From DASQZK01 sp963763215 (GTDB lineage Bacteria; Bacteroidota; Bacteroidia; Bacteroidales; GCA-2748055), in NCBI GenBank assembly GCA_963763215.1, contig CAVXNX010000021.1, positions 1 through 64,000 of the forward strand: 64,000 nt of DNA. Reading direction: 5' to 3'. The stretch's first letter is position 1, and each line of letters begins with the position of its first letter. The notes beneath the pieces were generated by a model. The model had not been told where the DNA came from, made no database searches, and saw only the letters and a program-made list of their open reading frames with translations. Shown piece after piece: positions 25,758 to 35,719 of this stretch. The translations under genes and the position numbers were made by a program.

Positions 25758-28064
25758 GTGTCAGCGAACCATGAAAAAGCTATTCCATATCTTATCGCCA
25801 TCCTCCTTTGTCCGCTTTTCCCGGCGGCCCCTGCCGGCGCCCAGCCGCAGCCTGCCGCTGAATCGGTGTACCTCACAACCGACCGGACCATTTACTTTGC
25901 CGGCGAGGATATCTGGCTGAGCCCTGTCTGCCTGGACGCCGGTAACCGGGTGAGCGACCAGTCGAAGGTTATGTACATCGAATTGCTCACCGCCGGCAAC
26001 GAGCCGGTTGTCCAGAGCATGCTGATGCTGGATGACGGAAGGGGAAGCGGAAGCCTCACCGTCCCGTCGTATGTTTCTTCAGGATTTTACCTGCTCCGGG
26101 CCTACACCAATGACATGAAAAATTTTGGAACGTCATCCTTCTTTTATAAAAAGCTCATGATCCTGAATCCCGTGCAGGGCGGCCGTTTTAACTACCCGGA
26201 AAAGAAAACCGGCACGGGCGGCATCAGCGGGATCCGGATTTATCCCGAAGGCGGCACGATTTTCCGGAATCTCTACAACCGGGTCTACGTGCAGCTGACA
26301 AACCCGCCCTTGTCTTCCGGCATGCAGGGATGGGTCGTCGACCAGTATTATGACACCCTGGCTCCGGTCCATTTCCTCAGGAATGACCTGGCCTGGTTCG
26401 ACTTCGTACCGGGGACCCCGAAATATTTTCTCAGCCTTTCCGGTTACGAGCGTTGGTGTCCCCTGGATATCAGCCGGTCGGGCGGATCGCTCCTCAAAGT
26501 CGAACCTGGCATCGACCGGTTCGCCGTCAGCCTGGAAACTCACGATTCCGTGGCTGGCATCTCTCCGTTGTTCCTGGAGATCCGGAATGCCGGAGATCCG
26601 CAGGCGAAGATGGTCCGGCAGCCATTCAGCGGCAGGGCCGTGATTGAAAATGCCTCGGTGGGCGGGGGATTCAACAGGCTGACGATCCAGGATGCCGAGG
26701 GAAAGTCCCTGGCCCGCAATTACATCTATATCAAACCCATGGGCGCGCTCAAGGTGAACGTTGAACCGACAAGTCCCCATTATGGAAACCGGGAGAAAGC
26801 AGGATTGGACATCCATGTCACCGATGCTTCTGGGAATCCCGTCCAGACCATCCTGACGGTTAGTGTCCGCAAAAGGACGGATGCCGTGCTGCGAAACGCC
26901 ACGCTTCCTTCTTACCTCACCATACCCGAACCATTCAAAGCCCTGGCCGCCGACTGGAACTTCGACAATCCGTACCAGGCATCCGCTTTCCTGGCGCGTT
27001 TCGGGGATTCCCTGTTTTTACCCGCGAGCCGGGCCGGAGTGCGGGATTTTCAGCCTGACCGTTCCGGGATCACCGTGAACGGGAGGCTTGAAATAAATGG
27101 GAGCCCCGTGCCCGATACCATGATCTATCTCTCGGTGATTGGCGACAGTGCCCTCCTCTGGCCGCGGAAAACGGATAAGGACGGCAGGTTCAGCATCTCG
27201 GTTCACGACCTGAAGGGAAACCGGGATATCGTTGTCAAAGGCGACGATGCGTTCCAGAATGCCACCTTTACCATCGACGATGAATATTTCCCTGAACAGG
27301 CCCGATTCAGTGATTTCCCGGACCAGATCGATTCGGCTTTCACCCGTTCACTCAACTCTCTTTTCTTTGCCTGGCAGGTACAGAAACTTTACCAGCTCCC
27401 GGATTCAAGACAGGACGATAGCTGCATAAGCAAAATGGATTTCTTCGGTGAACCCGACTTCTCCATCCGGATGAAGGATTACGTCGAACTTCCTCTCCTT
27501 GAAGAAGTCTTTTATGAGATCGTCCCGCCCGTGATGGTGCTTCATAAAAACAAAGAAGCCTATCTCAGGGTCGTCGACAGCTATACCAACAGGACTTTAG
27601 GGGACCGGCCGCTCTATCTCGTCGATGGCGTTCCCCTGTTCGATCCCGCCGTGATCATGAAAATCTCCCCGTCGGTGATCCGTGAGATCAAAGTGGTCCA
27701 ACGACAGTATTTCCTCGGCCCCGAAATTTTTGATGGCATCATTGCGATCCTGACCAAAAGCGGGGATTTTTCGGATGTAGAGTTCAAGGGTGACTATTCC
27801 AGGAAGGAAATGCATTTCGCCGACCGGAAAGCCGTATTTACTGCTCCCGTCTATGCTGACGGAACAGGGGAAAACCCACGGCCCGATTTCCGCAATGTCC
27901 TTCTTTGGGAACCCAACGTGGAAACCGGACCCGACGGCAGCCTGTCGCTGACCTTTTTCACCTCTGATGATTCGGCTGAATATGAAGCGGTTGTAAATGG
28001 ACTGGATGCTTCGGGGAGGGCGTGTTACGGAGCCTGCCGCTTCCGCGCCGGCACGGCCCGTTAA
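25758..28064 (+). CDS. Secreted MG2-like protein with C-terminal TonB-plug-like domain
   Basis: 768 residues. A signal peptide (AILLCPLFPAAPAGAQ) is followed by an alpha-2-macroglobulin MG2-like beta domain (VYLTTDRTIYFAGEDIWLS), further beta domains, a carboxypeptidase-regulatory-like segment near 445-510 and, at about 610-665, a plug-like stretch (LVDGVPLFDPAVIMKISPSVIREIKVV with GIIAILTKSG) but no beta-barrel. The same domain set occurs in many Bacteroidota proteins of unknown role. The GTG start at 25758 keeps the frame, but an ATG at 25771 begins MKKLFHI in another frame, so a single-base error near 25790 may hide the real N terminus. It follows the receptor by six bases and is surely co-transcribed. 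Confidence 0.75.
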   Translation: MSANHEKAIPYLIAILLCPLFPAAPAGAQPQPAAESVYLTTDRTIYFAGEDIWLSPVCLDAGNRVSDQSKVMYIELLTAGNEPVVQSMLMLDDGRGSGSLTVPSYVSSGFYLLRAYTNDMKNFGTSSFFYKKLMILNPVQGGRFNYPEKKTGTGGISGIRIYPEGGTIFRNLYNRVYVQLTNPPLSSGMQGWVVDQYYDTLAPVHFLRNDLAWFDFVPGTPKYFLSLSGYERWCPLDISRSGGSLLKVEPGIDRFAVSLETHDSVAGISPLFLEIRNAGDPQAKMVRQPFSGRAVIENASVGGGFNRLTIQDAEGKSLARNYIYIKPMGALKVNVEPTSPHYGNREKAGLDIHVTDASGNPVQTILTVSVRKRTDAVLRNATLPSYLTIPEPFKALAADWNFDNPYQASAFLARFGDSLFLPASRAGVRDFQPDRSGITVNGRLEINGSPVPDTMIYLSVIGDSALLWPRKTDKDGRFSISVHDLKGNRDIVVKGDDAFQNATFTIDDEYFPEQARFSDFPDQIDSAFTRSLNSLFFAWQVQKLYQLPDSRQDDSCISKMDFFGEPDFSIRMKDYVELPLLEEVFYEIVPPVMVLHKNKEAYLRVVDSYTNRTLGDRPLYLVDGVPLFDPAVIMKISPSVIREIKVVQRQYFLGPEIFDGIIAILTKSGDFSDVEFKGDYSRKEMHFADRKAVFTAPVYADGTGENPRPDFRNVLLWEPNVETGPDGSLSLTFFTSDDSAEYEAVVNGLDASGRACYGACRFRAGTAR

Positions 28065-28099
28065 AACGGGTGAACCGGGATTGAATTCACGGAACGAAT

Positions 28100-28128
28100 A
28101 ACGGCCGCTTTAAGCTAAAACGGCCGTT
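28100..28128. terminator. Hairpin between convergent genes
   Basis: Arms AACGGCCG (28100-28107) and CGGCCGTT (28121-28128) enclose a 13-base loop, between the stop of the MG2-like gene and the stop of the helicase gene. It has no strong T tract, so it may be a bidirectional, factor-aided terminator. Confidence 0.45.
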
Positions 28129-28153
28129 GAAAAATGTGGGATTCAGGACAAGG

Positions 28154-29856
28154 TTACCTGTTCTTTTTCCGTTTGCCCTTGTTTTCCTTTTCGGGAGCAT
28201 CGCCCACCATCTCGACCCTGATGCGTCGGCCTTTGTATTTATTATTCTGAAAAGCGTTGACGATGGTACCGGTGAATTTTTCCCCGACTTCAAAGAAGGA
28301 AAAGCTGTCCTTGATATCGATGGCGCCGATATTGATATCCCTGTCGCGGGTATTGTCGTTGATCATCCCGATGATGTTCCTGGGAACCATCCCGTCTTTT
28401 TTTCCCAGGTTGATGAAAAACCGGCTGTAGCCGGAATTGCCAAATGGTCTGTCGGATCTCTTTTCCCTTTCCCGTTCCCTTCGCGGGCTTCCTTCCCTTT
28501 TACCCCTGGCAGGGCTGAAGGAATCGACCATCTTGTCATTCAGGTCGGGGGCATTCTTGTAATAGTCCAGGAAGCGGTTAAACTCCAGTGAAACGAAGTG
28601 TTTGATGATCTGTTCTTTACTCAGCCATTCGAGTTTTTTGTTCACGGTCTCCATGAACGGGGCGATCTGTTCTTCATCCACCATCACATTTTCCATCCTG
28701 TCGATCATGTTGAACAGTTGTTTCCGGCAGATCTCAACGCCCGTGGGAACGGCATTTTTTCGATCTTCCGGTTGATCATTTTCTCGATCTGGGGAATGCG
28801 GCTTTTCTCCCGGTGGTTCACGATGGAGATCGCCACGCCCGACTTATCGGCCCGGCCCGTACGGCCGCTGCGGTGGGTATAGACTTCCAGTTCCTCGGGG
28901 AGATTATAGTTGATGACATGTGAAATATCATTGACATCGATGCCGCGGGCCGCCACGTCGGTGGCCACGAGCATCTGCAGGGAACGTTCCCTGAAGCGTT
29001 TCATGACATGGTCGCGCTGGGCCTGTGAAAGGTCGCCGTGCAGCGCATCGGCATTGTACCCGTCGCGGATCAGCTTGTCGGCGACATCCTTGGTTTCCAT
29101 CCGTGTGCGGCAGAACACAAGCCCGTAAATGTCGGGGTTGATATCGGCAATGCGTTTCAGGGCGGAATACCGGTCGGCAGCATGCACCAGGTAATAAATG
29201 TGGTGGATGTTCTCCGCCCCGGCATTCTGTTTTCCGATGGTGATCCTTACCGGGTCGTTAAGGTAATTCCCCGTCATACGGGCAACATCCTTTGACATGG
29301 TGGCCGAGAACAGCAGGGTCCGCTTCGTGGAAGGGGTATTTTCGAGAATGCTGTCGAGTTCCTCGCGGAAACCCATATTCAGCATTTCATCGGCCTCATC
29401 GAGGATCACTGTTTTGATTCCCGAAATATCGGCGGCTTTCCTGTTGATCAGGTCGAGCATCCTTCCGGGTGTGGCGGTGATGATGTGGGCGCCACGGCGC
29501 AACGAGCTGATCTGGTGATCGATGCTGGCACCTCCATAAACAGGGACCACCACCAGTCCCTTGATGTATTTCGCAAAACTTTCCAGGTCCCTGGATATCT
29601 GGATGCACAACTCCCGTGTCGGGGCCAGGATCAGGACCTGTACTTTTTTATTCTGAATATCAACCTGTTGGATGACAGGCAGGCCGAAAGCCGCTGTTTT
29701 TCCGGTTCCGGTCTGGGCAAGTCCGATAAGGTCGTTTGGTGTTTCAAGAACGACAGGAACAACTTGTTCCTGGACAGGGGTAGGCTTCGTAAATCCCAGC
29801 TCTTCAATCCCTTTCAGCAGGTCGGGTGAAAGACCCAACGCATCAAATGTAAGCAT
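28154..29856 (-). CDS. DEAD-box RNA helicase (DeaD/CshA-like, one frameshift)
   Basis: ATP-dependent RNA helicase of about 567 residues for ribosome assembly or RNA decay. Motifs in order: Q motif (GFTKPTPVQEQ), Walker A AQTGTGKT, PTRELCIQ, TPGRMLDL, DEAD, SAT, ATDVAARGID and HRSGRTGRA. The C-terminal part has a basic RNA-binding domain like DbpA/DeaD (RFFINLGKKDGMVPRNIIGMI) and a Lys/Arg-rich tail. The frame breaks near 28755, where an A run one base short turns EKNAVPTG into EKMPFPRA and stops. The start is at 29856 (MLTFDALGL). Confidence 0.9.
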
Positions 29857-29877
29857 ATATAATTGTAAAATGAGCCG

Positions 29878-29885
29878 CAAAAGTA
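29878..29885 (-). promoter_or_regulatory. Probable -7 box of the helicase promoter
   Basis: On the minus strand the site reads TACTTTTG, an exact TAnnTTTG, about 22 bases before the start codon. A weak TTTC sits about 20 bases further upstream as a -33 element. The resulting leader would be very short. Confidence 0.45.
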
Positions 29886-30051
29886 CGCATAATAAATAAC
29901 GTGAAGAAACATTGCCGGGATAAAATTCAGATAATCAGAATATTTATTGATCCTGCGGGAAAGCTGTACCATAAAAAAACCCGGTATCCCGTGGCCTACA
30001 GACCCGGTCTTGCCCGGGGAGAAGGCTTAAAAATTTGATGGCGGGCCGGAC

Positions 30052-30080
30052 TTGCTCTTTGCGGGCTTTTTCTTATCTTG
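30052..30080 (+). promoter_or_regulatory. Probable promoter of the GH95 gene
   Basis: TTG at 30052-30054, 19 bases of spacer, then TATCTTG at 30074-30080, close to the -33/-7 pair of Bacteroidota. The start codon follows about 70 bases later. Confidence 0.4.
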
Positions 30081-30151
30081 CCGCAACAGCCCGCACGGGA
30101 TAACCGTTTGACCGGTTGCTGCCGGCATCTTTGTTTCCCAAAAAACCTGCT

Positions 30152-32546
30152 ATGAAACTGCGTTTTTATTCCCTTTTCCTCTTCTTTCTCCCGGTCATGG
30201 GTATGACCCTCTCCGCCCAATCGGACCACCTGTTATGGTATAAGGCTCCGGCTACGTATTTTGAAGAGGCCCTCGTCCTGGGAAATGGCAAGATGGGGGC
30301 GACCGTCTATGGCGGCGTCACCTCCGACCGCATCAGTTTGAACGACGCCACGCTCTGGTCAGGCGAACCGGTCGATCCGGATATGAATCCCCGGGCTCAC
30401 ACCTACATCCCTGCCATCCGGAAAGCATTGCAGGATGAAGATTACCGGAGGGCGGATTCCCTGAACCATTTCGTCCAGGGTTCCTTTTCCGAATCGTATG
30501 CTCCCCTGGGAACGATGTTCCTGGAGGTTGAAACCAACGGCGAAGCCACCGGCTACCGAAGGGAGCTCGACATCAGCCGGGCCGTATCCTCGGTGAGCTA
30601 CCAGGCCGGCGGCAATCGCTTCACCCGGGAATATTTCGTCTCACACCCCGACAGTGTGATGGTGATCAGGCTGACTTCGGAGAAAAAACAGGCGCTGAAC
30701 TTCACCATCCACTTTCAGAGTCTCCTCAGATATGGCTCTTCGGCTGAAGGAGACATCCTGAAAGTCTCGGGTTATGCCCCGTACCACAATGATCCGAAGA
30801 ATCACGGGAACAGGGTGGACTTTGATCCGGACCGCGGAACACGGTTCACGGTCCTTTTCAGGATCCGGCACCAGGACGGCAAAGTCACCGTTACCGACAG
30901 CACTCTCTCGCTGGGCGGGGGCAGTGAAGCCATGCTCCTTGTTTCGGCGGCCACAAGTTTCAACGGGTTCAGTCATGACCCCGCACGGGACGGAAGGGAC
31001 GATGCCTCCCTGGCCGAGACGCAGCTGGAACGGGCTTTCCGGAAACCCTTCAAAAGCCTGGAAAAGGACCATATCGCCGATTACCGCACCTATTTTGACC
31101 GGGTCGGTCTGGAGCTGGGACCGACCCAAGCCCCCGACCTGCCCACCGATGAACGGCTGATGCGTTATGCCGGGGGCGAAGAGGATAAAAACCTGGAGAT
31201 CCTCTACTTCCAGTTCGGGCGTTATCTCCTCATCTCCGGTTCCCGTACTCGCCGGTGTTCCCGTGAACCTGCAGGGGATATGGAACCCTTATCTCCGGCC
31301 TCCCTGGAGCAGTAACTACACGATGAATATCAATCTCGAGGAAAATTACTGGCCCGCAGAAAACACCAACCTCTCTGAGATGCACCTGCCCCTGATGGAA
31401 TTCATATCTGAACTGGCAATCACCGGTCGATATACCGCCCGGAATTTTTACGGGGCGCGGGGCTGGGCAGCCTGCCATAATTCCGACATCTGGGCCATGA
31501 GCAACCCGGTGGGCGATTTCGGTAAAGGCAACCCAAACTGGGCCAACTGGAATATGGGAGGGGCATGGCTGTGCACCCATCTGTGGGAGCATTACCTCTT
31601 TACCATGGATGAGGATTTCCTCAGGAACCAGGCCTATCCGCTGATGAAGGGCGCTGCCCGTTTCTGCCTCGACTGGCTTGTCGCGGACAAAAACGGTGAC
31701 CTGATCACATCCCCTTCCACTTCACCCGAAAACATTTACATCACACCACAGGGATACAAAGGAGCTACGATGTATGGTGGAACCGCCGACCTGGCGATCA
31801 TCAGGGAATGTCTCCGGGCCACCATGGAAGCCGCCCGGATCCTCGGTACCGACAACGATTTCCGCAGCGCCCTGTCCGACACGATCTCCCGTCTCCATCC
31901 CTACCGGATTGGCAGTAAAGGTCAGTTGCAGGAATGGTATTTCGACTGGGAAGACGCGGATCCACAGCATCGTCATCAGTCACACCTTTTCGGCCTCTAC
32001 CCCGGCCACCAGATCACCCCCGGCACCACGCCCAAACTGGCTGCCGCCTGCCGGCGGACACTGGAAATCAAGGGAGACGAATCGACGGGCTGGTCCAAAG
32101 GATGGCGCATCAATCTTTGGGCCCGGCTCCGTGACGGTAACCATGCCTACCAGATGTACCGGCAGTTGCTGCATTACGTCGTTCCCGACGGGGTGAAGGT
32201 GAATTATGAACGCGGAGGCGGCACCTATCCCGACCTGCTTGACGCTCATCCACCTTTCCAGATCGACGGCAATTTCGGCGGGACGGCAGCCGTGGCGGAG
32301 ATGCTTCTGCAATCGGGTCTGGATGGCATCACCCTCCTTCCCGCCCTGCCCGATGCCTGGCCCGACGGGAAAGTTAGCGGCCTGCGCGCCCGGGGAGGTT
32401 ACGAAGTCTCGATGGAATGGAAAAATGGGAGCCTTCAAAACTTCAGCATCACCGCTCTGCGGAACGGTCCTGTGACCATTCATTACAAAGAACAGGAAAA
32501 GAAGGTCCATCTCACCAAAGGTCAGAAGGTGAATCTCAGGTGGTGA
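30152..32546 (+). CDS. Glycoside hydrolase family 95 (alpha-L-fucosidase or alpha-L-galactosidase; one frameshift)
   Basis: Exported enzyme of about 798 residues that removes terminal L-fucose or L-galactose. A signal peptide (FFLPVMGMTLSAQ) is followed by the N-terminal beta domain (YKAPATYFEEALVLGNGKMGATVYGG, SLNDATLWSGEP), then the (alpha/alpha)6 barrel with NINLEENYWPAENTNLSE, NMGGAWLCTHLWEHY, DADPQHRHQSHLFGLYPG, GWSKGWRINLWARL and PFQIDGNFGGTAAVAEM, which carries the conserved Asp. The frame is broken near 31240 at RYLLIS; adding two bases (CT) would restore LAGVPVNLQGIWNP. With GH140 two genes downstream this resembles enzymes for rhamnogalacturonan II side chains, where GH95 removes L-galactose. 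Confidence 0.88.
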
Positions 32547-32727
32547 ATGAACGATCTGCCGCGGTGATCAGGAACAAGGGGACATTGCGGGGATGATGCC
32601 GGTAGGCTGAAAATCGTTAACTTCGTGAACAAACCTGGCAGGGAAGCCTTCCGGATGGCGCCCCTGCCGGAGGATTTAACCGGGGTGGGTGCTTCACGCT
32701 CCCACGCGGGCCGGCAACACAACAGGG

Positions 32728-34074
32728 ATGAAAAAACACCACTTTCTCTTATCGGTCATATTGCTGCAGGTTCTTTTTCTCGCCGTCCAGCTGAAAAACC
32801 ATAATCTGTATCTCCGGGATTCGGCGGAATACCTCACTGAAGCCACCAACATCTCCGGGCATGGTCAGTTTTACTGCGGCGAAATTGAAGGGCCAAAGGA
32901 TCCTTCCCTCTATACGAAAAGGCCGCCGGTCTACCCCTTGTTCATTTCCTTTTCACATCTCATGTCGCGATCAGACTTCCTGATCATCATCCTGCAAAAT
33001 GTGCTTTCACTGATCAGCATTCTCCTGCTGCGAAGGGCCGCTGTCTCCTGGGGCTATTCAACATCATCGGATTCCCTGGCGCTGCTTTTCCTCATCTTCT
33101 CGCCGGCACAGTTTATCTATTCCCAGCTGGTGATGTCGGAGATCGTGTTTCAGTTCATGCTGGTGATGATGATCCTGTTTCTTTTAAAATACCTGGAAAG
33201 AGAGCGTTTCAGCGACCTGGCCCTGTACAGTTTTTTTATCTTCCTTGCCGCCCTCACCAAACCGGTGATGTACCTTTTTGCCATCCCGAATCTTTTCTTC
33301 CTCGCCTGGGTGAGTCTCCGGAAAAAAACAGCGGCGCCGGTGCTGACGTCGCTGATCCCACTGGTCCTCATCCTCGGTTACTGTTCCTGGAACGCTGAAC
33401 GCACCGGCCGGTTTGCATTCTCAAGTATCCAAAGCACCAATCTCGTCAATTACAACACGTATTTTTTCCTGATGGAGAAGCACGGGGCCGGTTACGCCCG
33501 GCATGTCATCGACAGTATCGACAATGCCGCCGACAGGATGCACGATTACAGCGACCGGATGGATGTCCTGAGCCATGGTACCAGGGAGATCATCTTTGAC
33601 AGCCCGTTGCGCTACGCCTGGTTTGAAGTGAAGGGCATGATCCGGTTTTTCATCGATCCGGGAAGGTTTGACCTGGTCAGCTTCATGGGTCAGCATACCA
33701 AGGGCGGAAAGGGATTCCTCTATTACCTGAACGCACAGGGCCTCCGCGGTGCGCTTCGTTTCCTGTTTTCGGGCGGCGGGGGAATGAGCCTGTTACTGGT
33801 GTTTATCCTGTTGGCCAATTTCCTCAAGACAGGCGGGTTGCTCCTCTTCTTCCTGAACAGCCGGGTCGACCTTCACCTCAAGATCTTCCTTCTTCTGTTG
33901 ATCTTCTACATCGCCTTTGCAACGGGTCCCCTGGGTGCCTCCCGTTTCGCCATGCCGCTCATCCCCCTCATCATTTTCATGGCCCTGGCACAGGGAAATT
34001 TCACATTGCCGGTTCATCGTCCGAAATCCGGAAGGCGACGGGAATTCCCGGCAACCAGAGTTAAAAATCATTAA
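32728..34074 (+). CDS. Membrane glycosyltransferase, GT-C/ArnT-like (GT39-like)
   Basis: About 448 residues with roughly 10-11 hydrophobic helices. The first periplasmic loop carries LRDSAEYLTEATNI, an acidic motif like the catalytic Asp/Glu loop of polyprenyl-phosphate-sugar-dependent transferases. Later loops include TKRPPVYPLF, also typical of this fold. The start at 32728 gives a good first helix. It would transfer a sugar from a lipid carrier to a protein or glycan on the outer face of the inner membrane. It sits between GH95 and GH140 on the same strand. The acceptor is unknown. Confidence 0.7.
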   Translation: MKKHHFLLSVILLQVLFLAVQLKNHNLYLRDSAEYLTEATNISGHGQFYCGEIEGPKDPSLYTKRPPVYPLFISFSHLMSRSDFLIIILQNVLSLISILLLRRAAVSWGYSTSSDSLALLFLIFSPAQFIYSQLVMSEIVFQFMLVMMILFLLKYLERERFSDLALYSFFIFLAALTKPVMYLFAIPNLFFLAWVSLRKKTAAPVLTSLIPLVLILGYCSWNAERTGRFAFSSIQSTNLVNYNTYFFLMEKHGAGYARHVIDSIDNAADRMHDYSDRMDVLSHGTREIIFDSPLRYAWFEVKGMIRFFIDPGRFDLVSFMGQHTKGGKGFLYYLNAQGLRGALRFLFSGGGGMSLLLVFILLANFLKTGGLLLFFLNSRVDLHLKIFLLLLIFYIAFATGPLGASRFAMPLIPLIIFMALAQGNFTLPVHRPKSGRRREFPATRVKNH

Positions 34075-34077
34075 ATT

Positions 34078-34085
34078 TATCTTTG
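34078..34085 (+). promoter_or_regulatory. Possible -7 box for the GH140-like gene
   Basis: TATCTTTG is an exact TAnnTTTG, four bases after the preceding stop and 41 bases before the next start. The -33 element is weak. Confidence 0.4.
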
Positions 34086-34125
34086 AAAAAACCAGTGCTT
34101 TTAGAAAAAAAAGACCATCCAGACC

Positions 34126-35628
34126 ATGAAAAAGACGTTCATCTGCTTCGCATTCATTGTTTTAACCTTGCCGGCACTCCTTTCCCAGCCGTTGAAAGTC
34201 ACCCGCAATGGCAGGTATCTGAAGACGAAAGACGGGAAAGACTTTTTCTGGCTGGGCGACACCGGCTGGGAACTCTTTCACCGTCTCAACCGGGACGAGG
34301 CGGCTCTTTACCTCAAAAACCGGGCGGATAAAGGATTCAACATCGTCCAGGCCGTCCTCCTCTACGAACTGGAAGCGTTTGAATCGCCCAACGATAACGG
34401 GGACTGGCCTCTCAGGGGAAGGAATGTTCTCCGGCCCGATACCACAATGGGTAACGATCCGGCTGTTCCTGCGGAGTACGATTACTGGGATCACGTTGAG
34501 TATATCATCCGGGAGGCAAAGAAAGACGGCCTGATCATGGGCATCCTTCCCTGCTGGGGGGAATATGTGACGCCACGTTTCAGGGAACAGGATATTAAAA
34601 CGCCGGGTGAAGGGTACCAGTACGGCTATTTCGTGGGCAGCCGTTTCCGTGATCTGAACGATGACATCGTCTGGATCCTTGGAGGCGACAGGCTGCCCGA
34701 CGAACGGGAGAACGGCCTGGAGATCTGGCGGGCCATGGCGGAAGGCATTACCGACGGGGTAACCGGCGACCACCGTTTTGACGGGAAAGCGGATTACACC
34801 AAAACCTTCATGACTTACCATTGCTATGCCTCGGCTTCCCGGTGGTTCAGCCGGGATCCCTGGATCGACATGTATACCTGGGGATCCTATCATGAAAAGC
34901 ATGACAATGAACGGGCCTATAATATGGCCTATAGCGACTGGAACCTTCCCGATCCGAAACCCACACTGAACAGCGAGCCGGCCTACGAGCTTTCACCGGT
35001 CAATTACGATGCGGAAAACGCGGCTTACGGATGGTTCGACGATTTCGACGTCCGACAGGTCGCCTATTGGTCGGTCTTTTCCGGCACATGCGGTCATACT
35101 TACGGCTGCGGTCTCATCTGGCAGATGTACAAGAAGAAAAACCCGCATCTCCCGCTAACAAAACTCAACACCAGGGAATGGAGCGATGCCCTGGATGAAC
35201 CGGGCGCTTTCCAGATGCAATACCTGAAAAACCTCATCCTCTCCAGGCCCTTCAGCAGCAGGAAGCCCAACCAGGATATCATTGCTGAAAATGTTTACGA
35301 TCCCACCGGCCGGCTGGCCGCCTGTTCCGGGAAGGGCTTCGCCATGGTCTATATTCCCACCGGCAAACCTGTCCTGATCCGGACCTCCGGGCTGGATTCC
35401 CCGGTGAAAAAGATCCGCGCATGGTGGTATAACCCGCGAAACGGTGAAGCCACAGAGATCAATGTTTTCCAGAATACCGGCGAAATCATGGCTTTCGATC
35501 CTCCCGGGAAGACCCGGCGCGGAAACGACTGGGTCCTGGTCCTGGACAATGCGGCGGCTAAGTTCGCGCCCCCGGGAAGACAAATGTCATCATTCCTGAA
35601 AAACACGGATTCCCCGGCTGCCCGGTGA
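34126..35628 (+). CDS. DUF4038/GH140-like glycoside hydrolase (apiosidase family)
   Basis: 500-residue exported protein. Signal peptide to about residue 20, then the DUF4038 TIM barrel beginning KVTRNGRYLKTKDGKDFFWLGDTGW, with DIVWILGGDRLPDE (Asp188) and PTLNSEPAYE (Glu284), which by position look like the catalytic pair. A C-terminal beta domain of the putative collagen-binding type (PTGKPVLIRTSG, ARAWWYNPRNGEATEI region) starts near residue 405. Characterised GH140 enzymes release apiose from rhamnogalacturonan II; the substrate here is inferred from family. Frame intact, about 50 bases after the membrane glycosyltransferase. Confidence 0.85.
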   Translation: MKKTFICFAFIVLTLPALLSQPLKVTRNGRYLKTKDGKDFFWLGDTGWELFHRLNRDEAALYLKNRADKGFNIVQAVLLYELEAFESPNDNGDWPLRGRNVLRPDTTMGNDPAVPAEYDYWDHVEYIIREAKKDGLIMGILPCWGEYVTPRFREQDIKTPGEGYQYGYFVGSRFRDLNDDIVWILGGDRLPDERENGLEIWRAMAEGITDGVTGDHRFDGKADYTKTFMTYHCYASASRWFSRDPWIDMYTWGSYHEKHDNERAYNMAYSDWNLPDPKPTLNSEPAYELSPVNYDAENAAYGWFDDFDVRQVAYWSVFSGTCGHTYGCGLIWQMYKKKNPHLPLTKLNTREWSDALDEPGAFQMQYLKNLILSRPFSSRKPNQDIIAENVYDPTGRLAACSGKGFAMVYIPTGKPVLIRTSGLDSPVKKIRAWWYNPRNGEATEINVFQNTGEIMAFDPPGKTRRGNDWVLVLDNAAAKFAPPGRQMSSFLKNTDSPAAR

Positions 35629-35719
35629 TGACAGCCGGATGATTTCCCGAATTTCCCTCTTTTTCAAACTTTTTTTCCCTCCCGTTTGTCCTTATCACGT
35701 CAAAATACAGGGAGGAATG

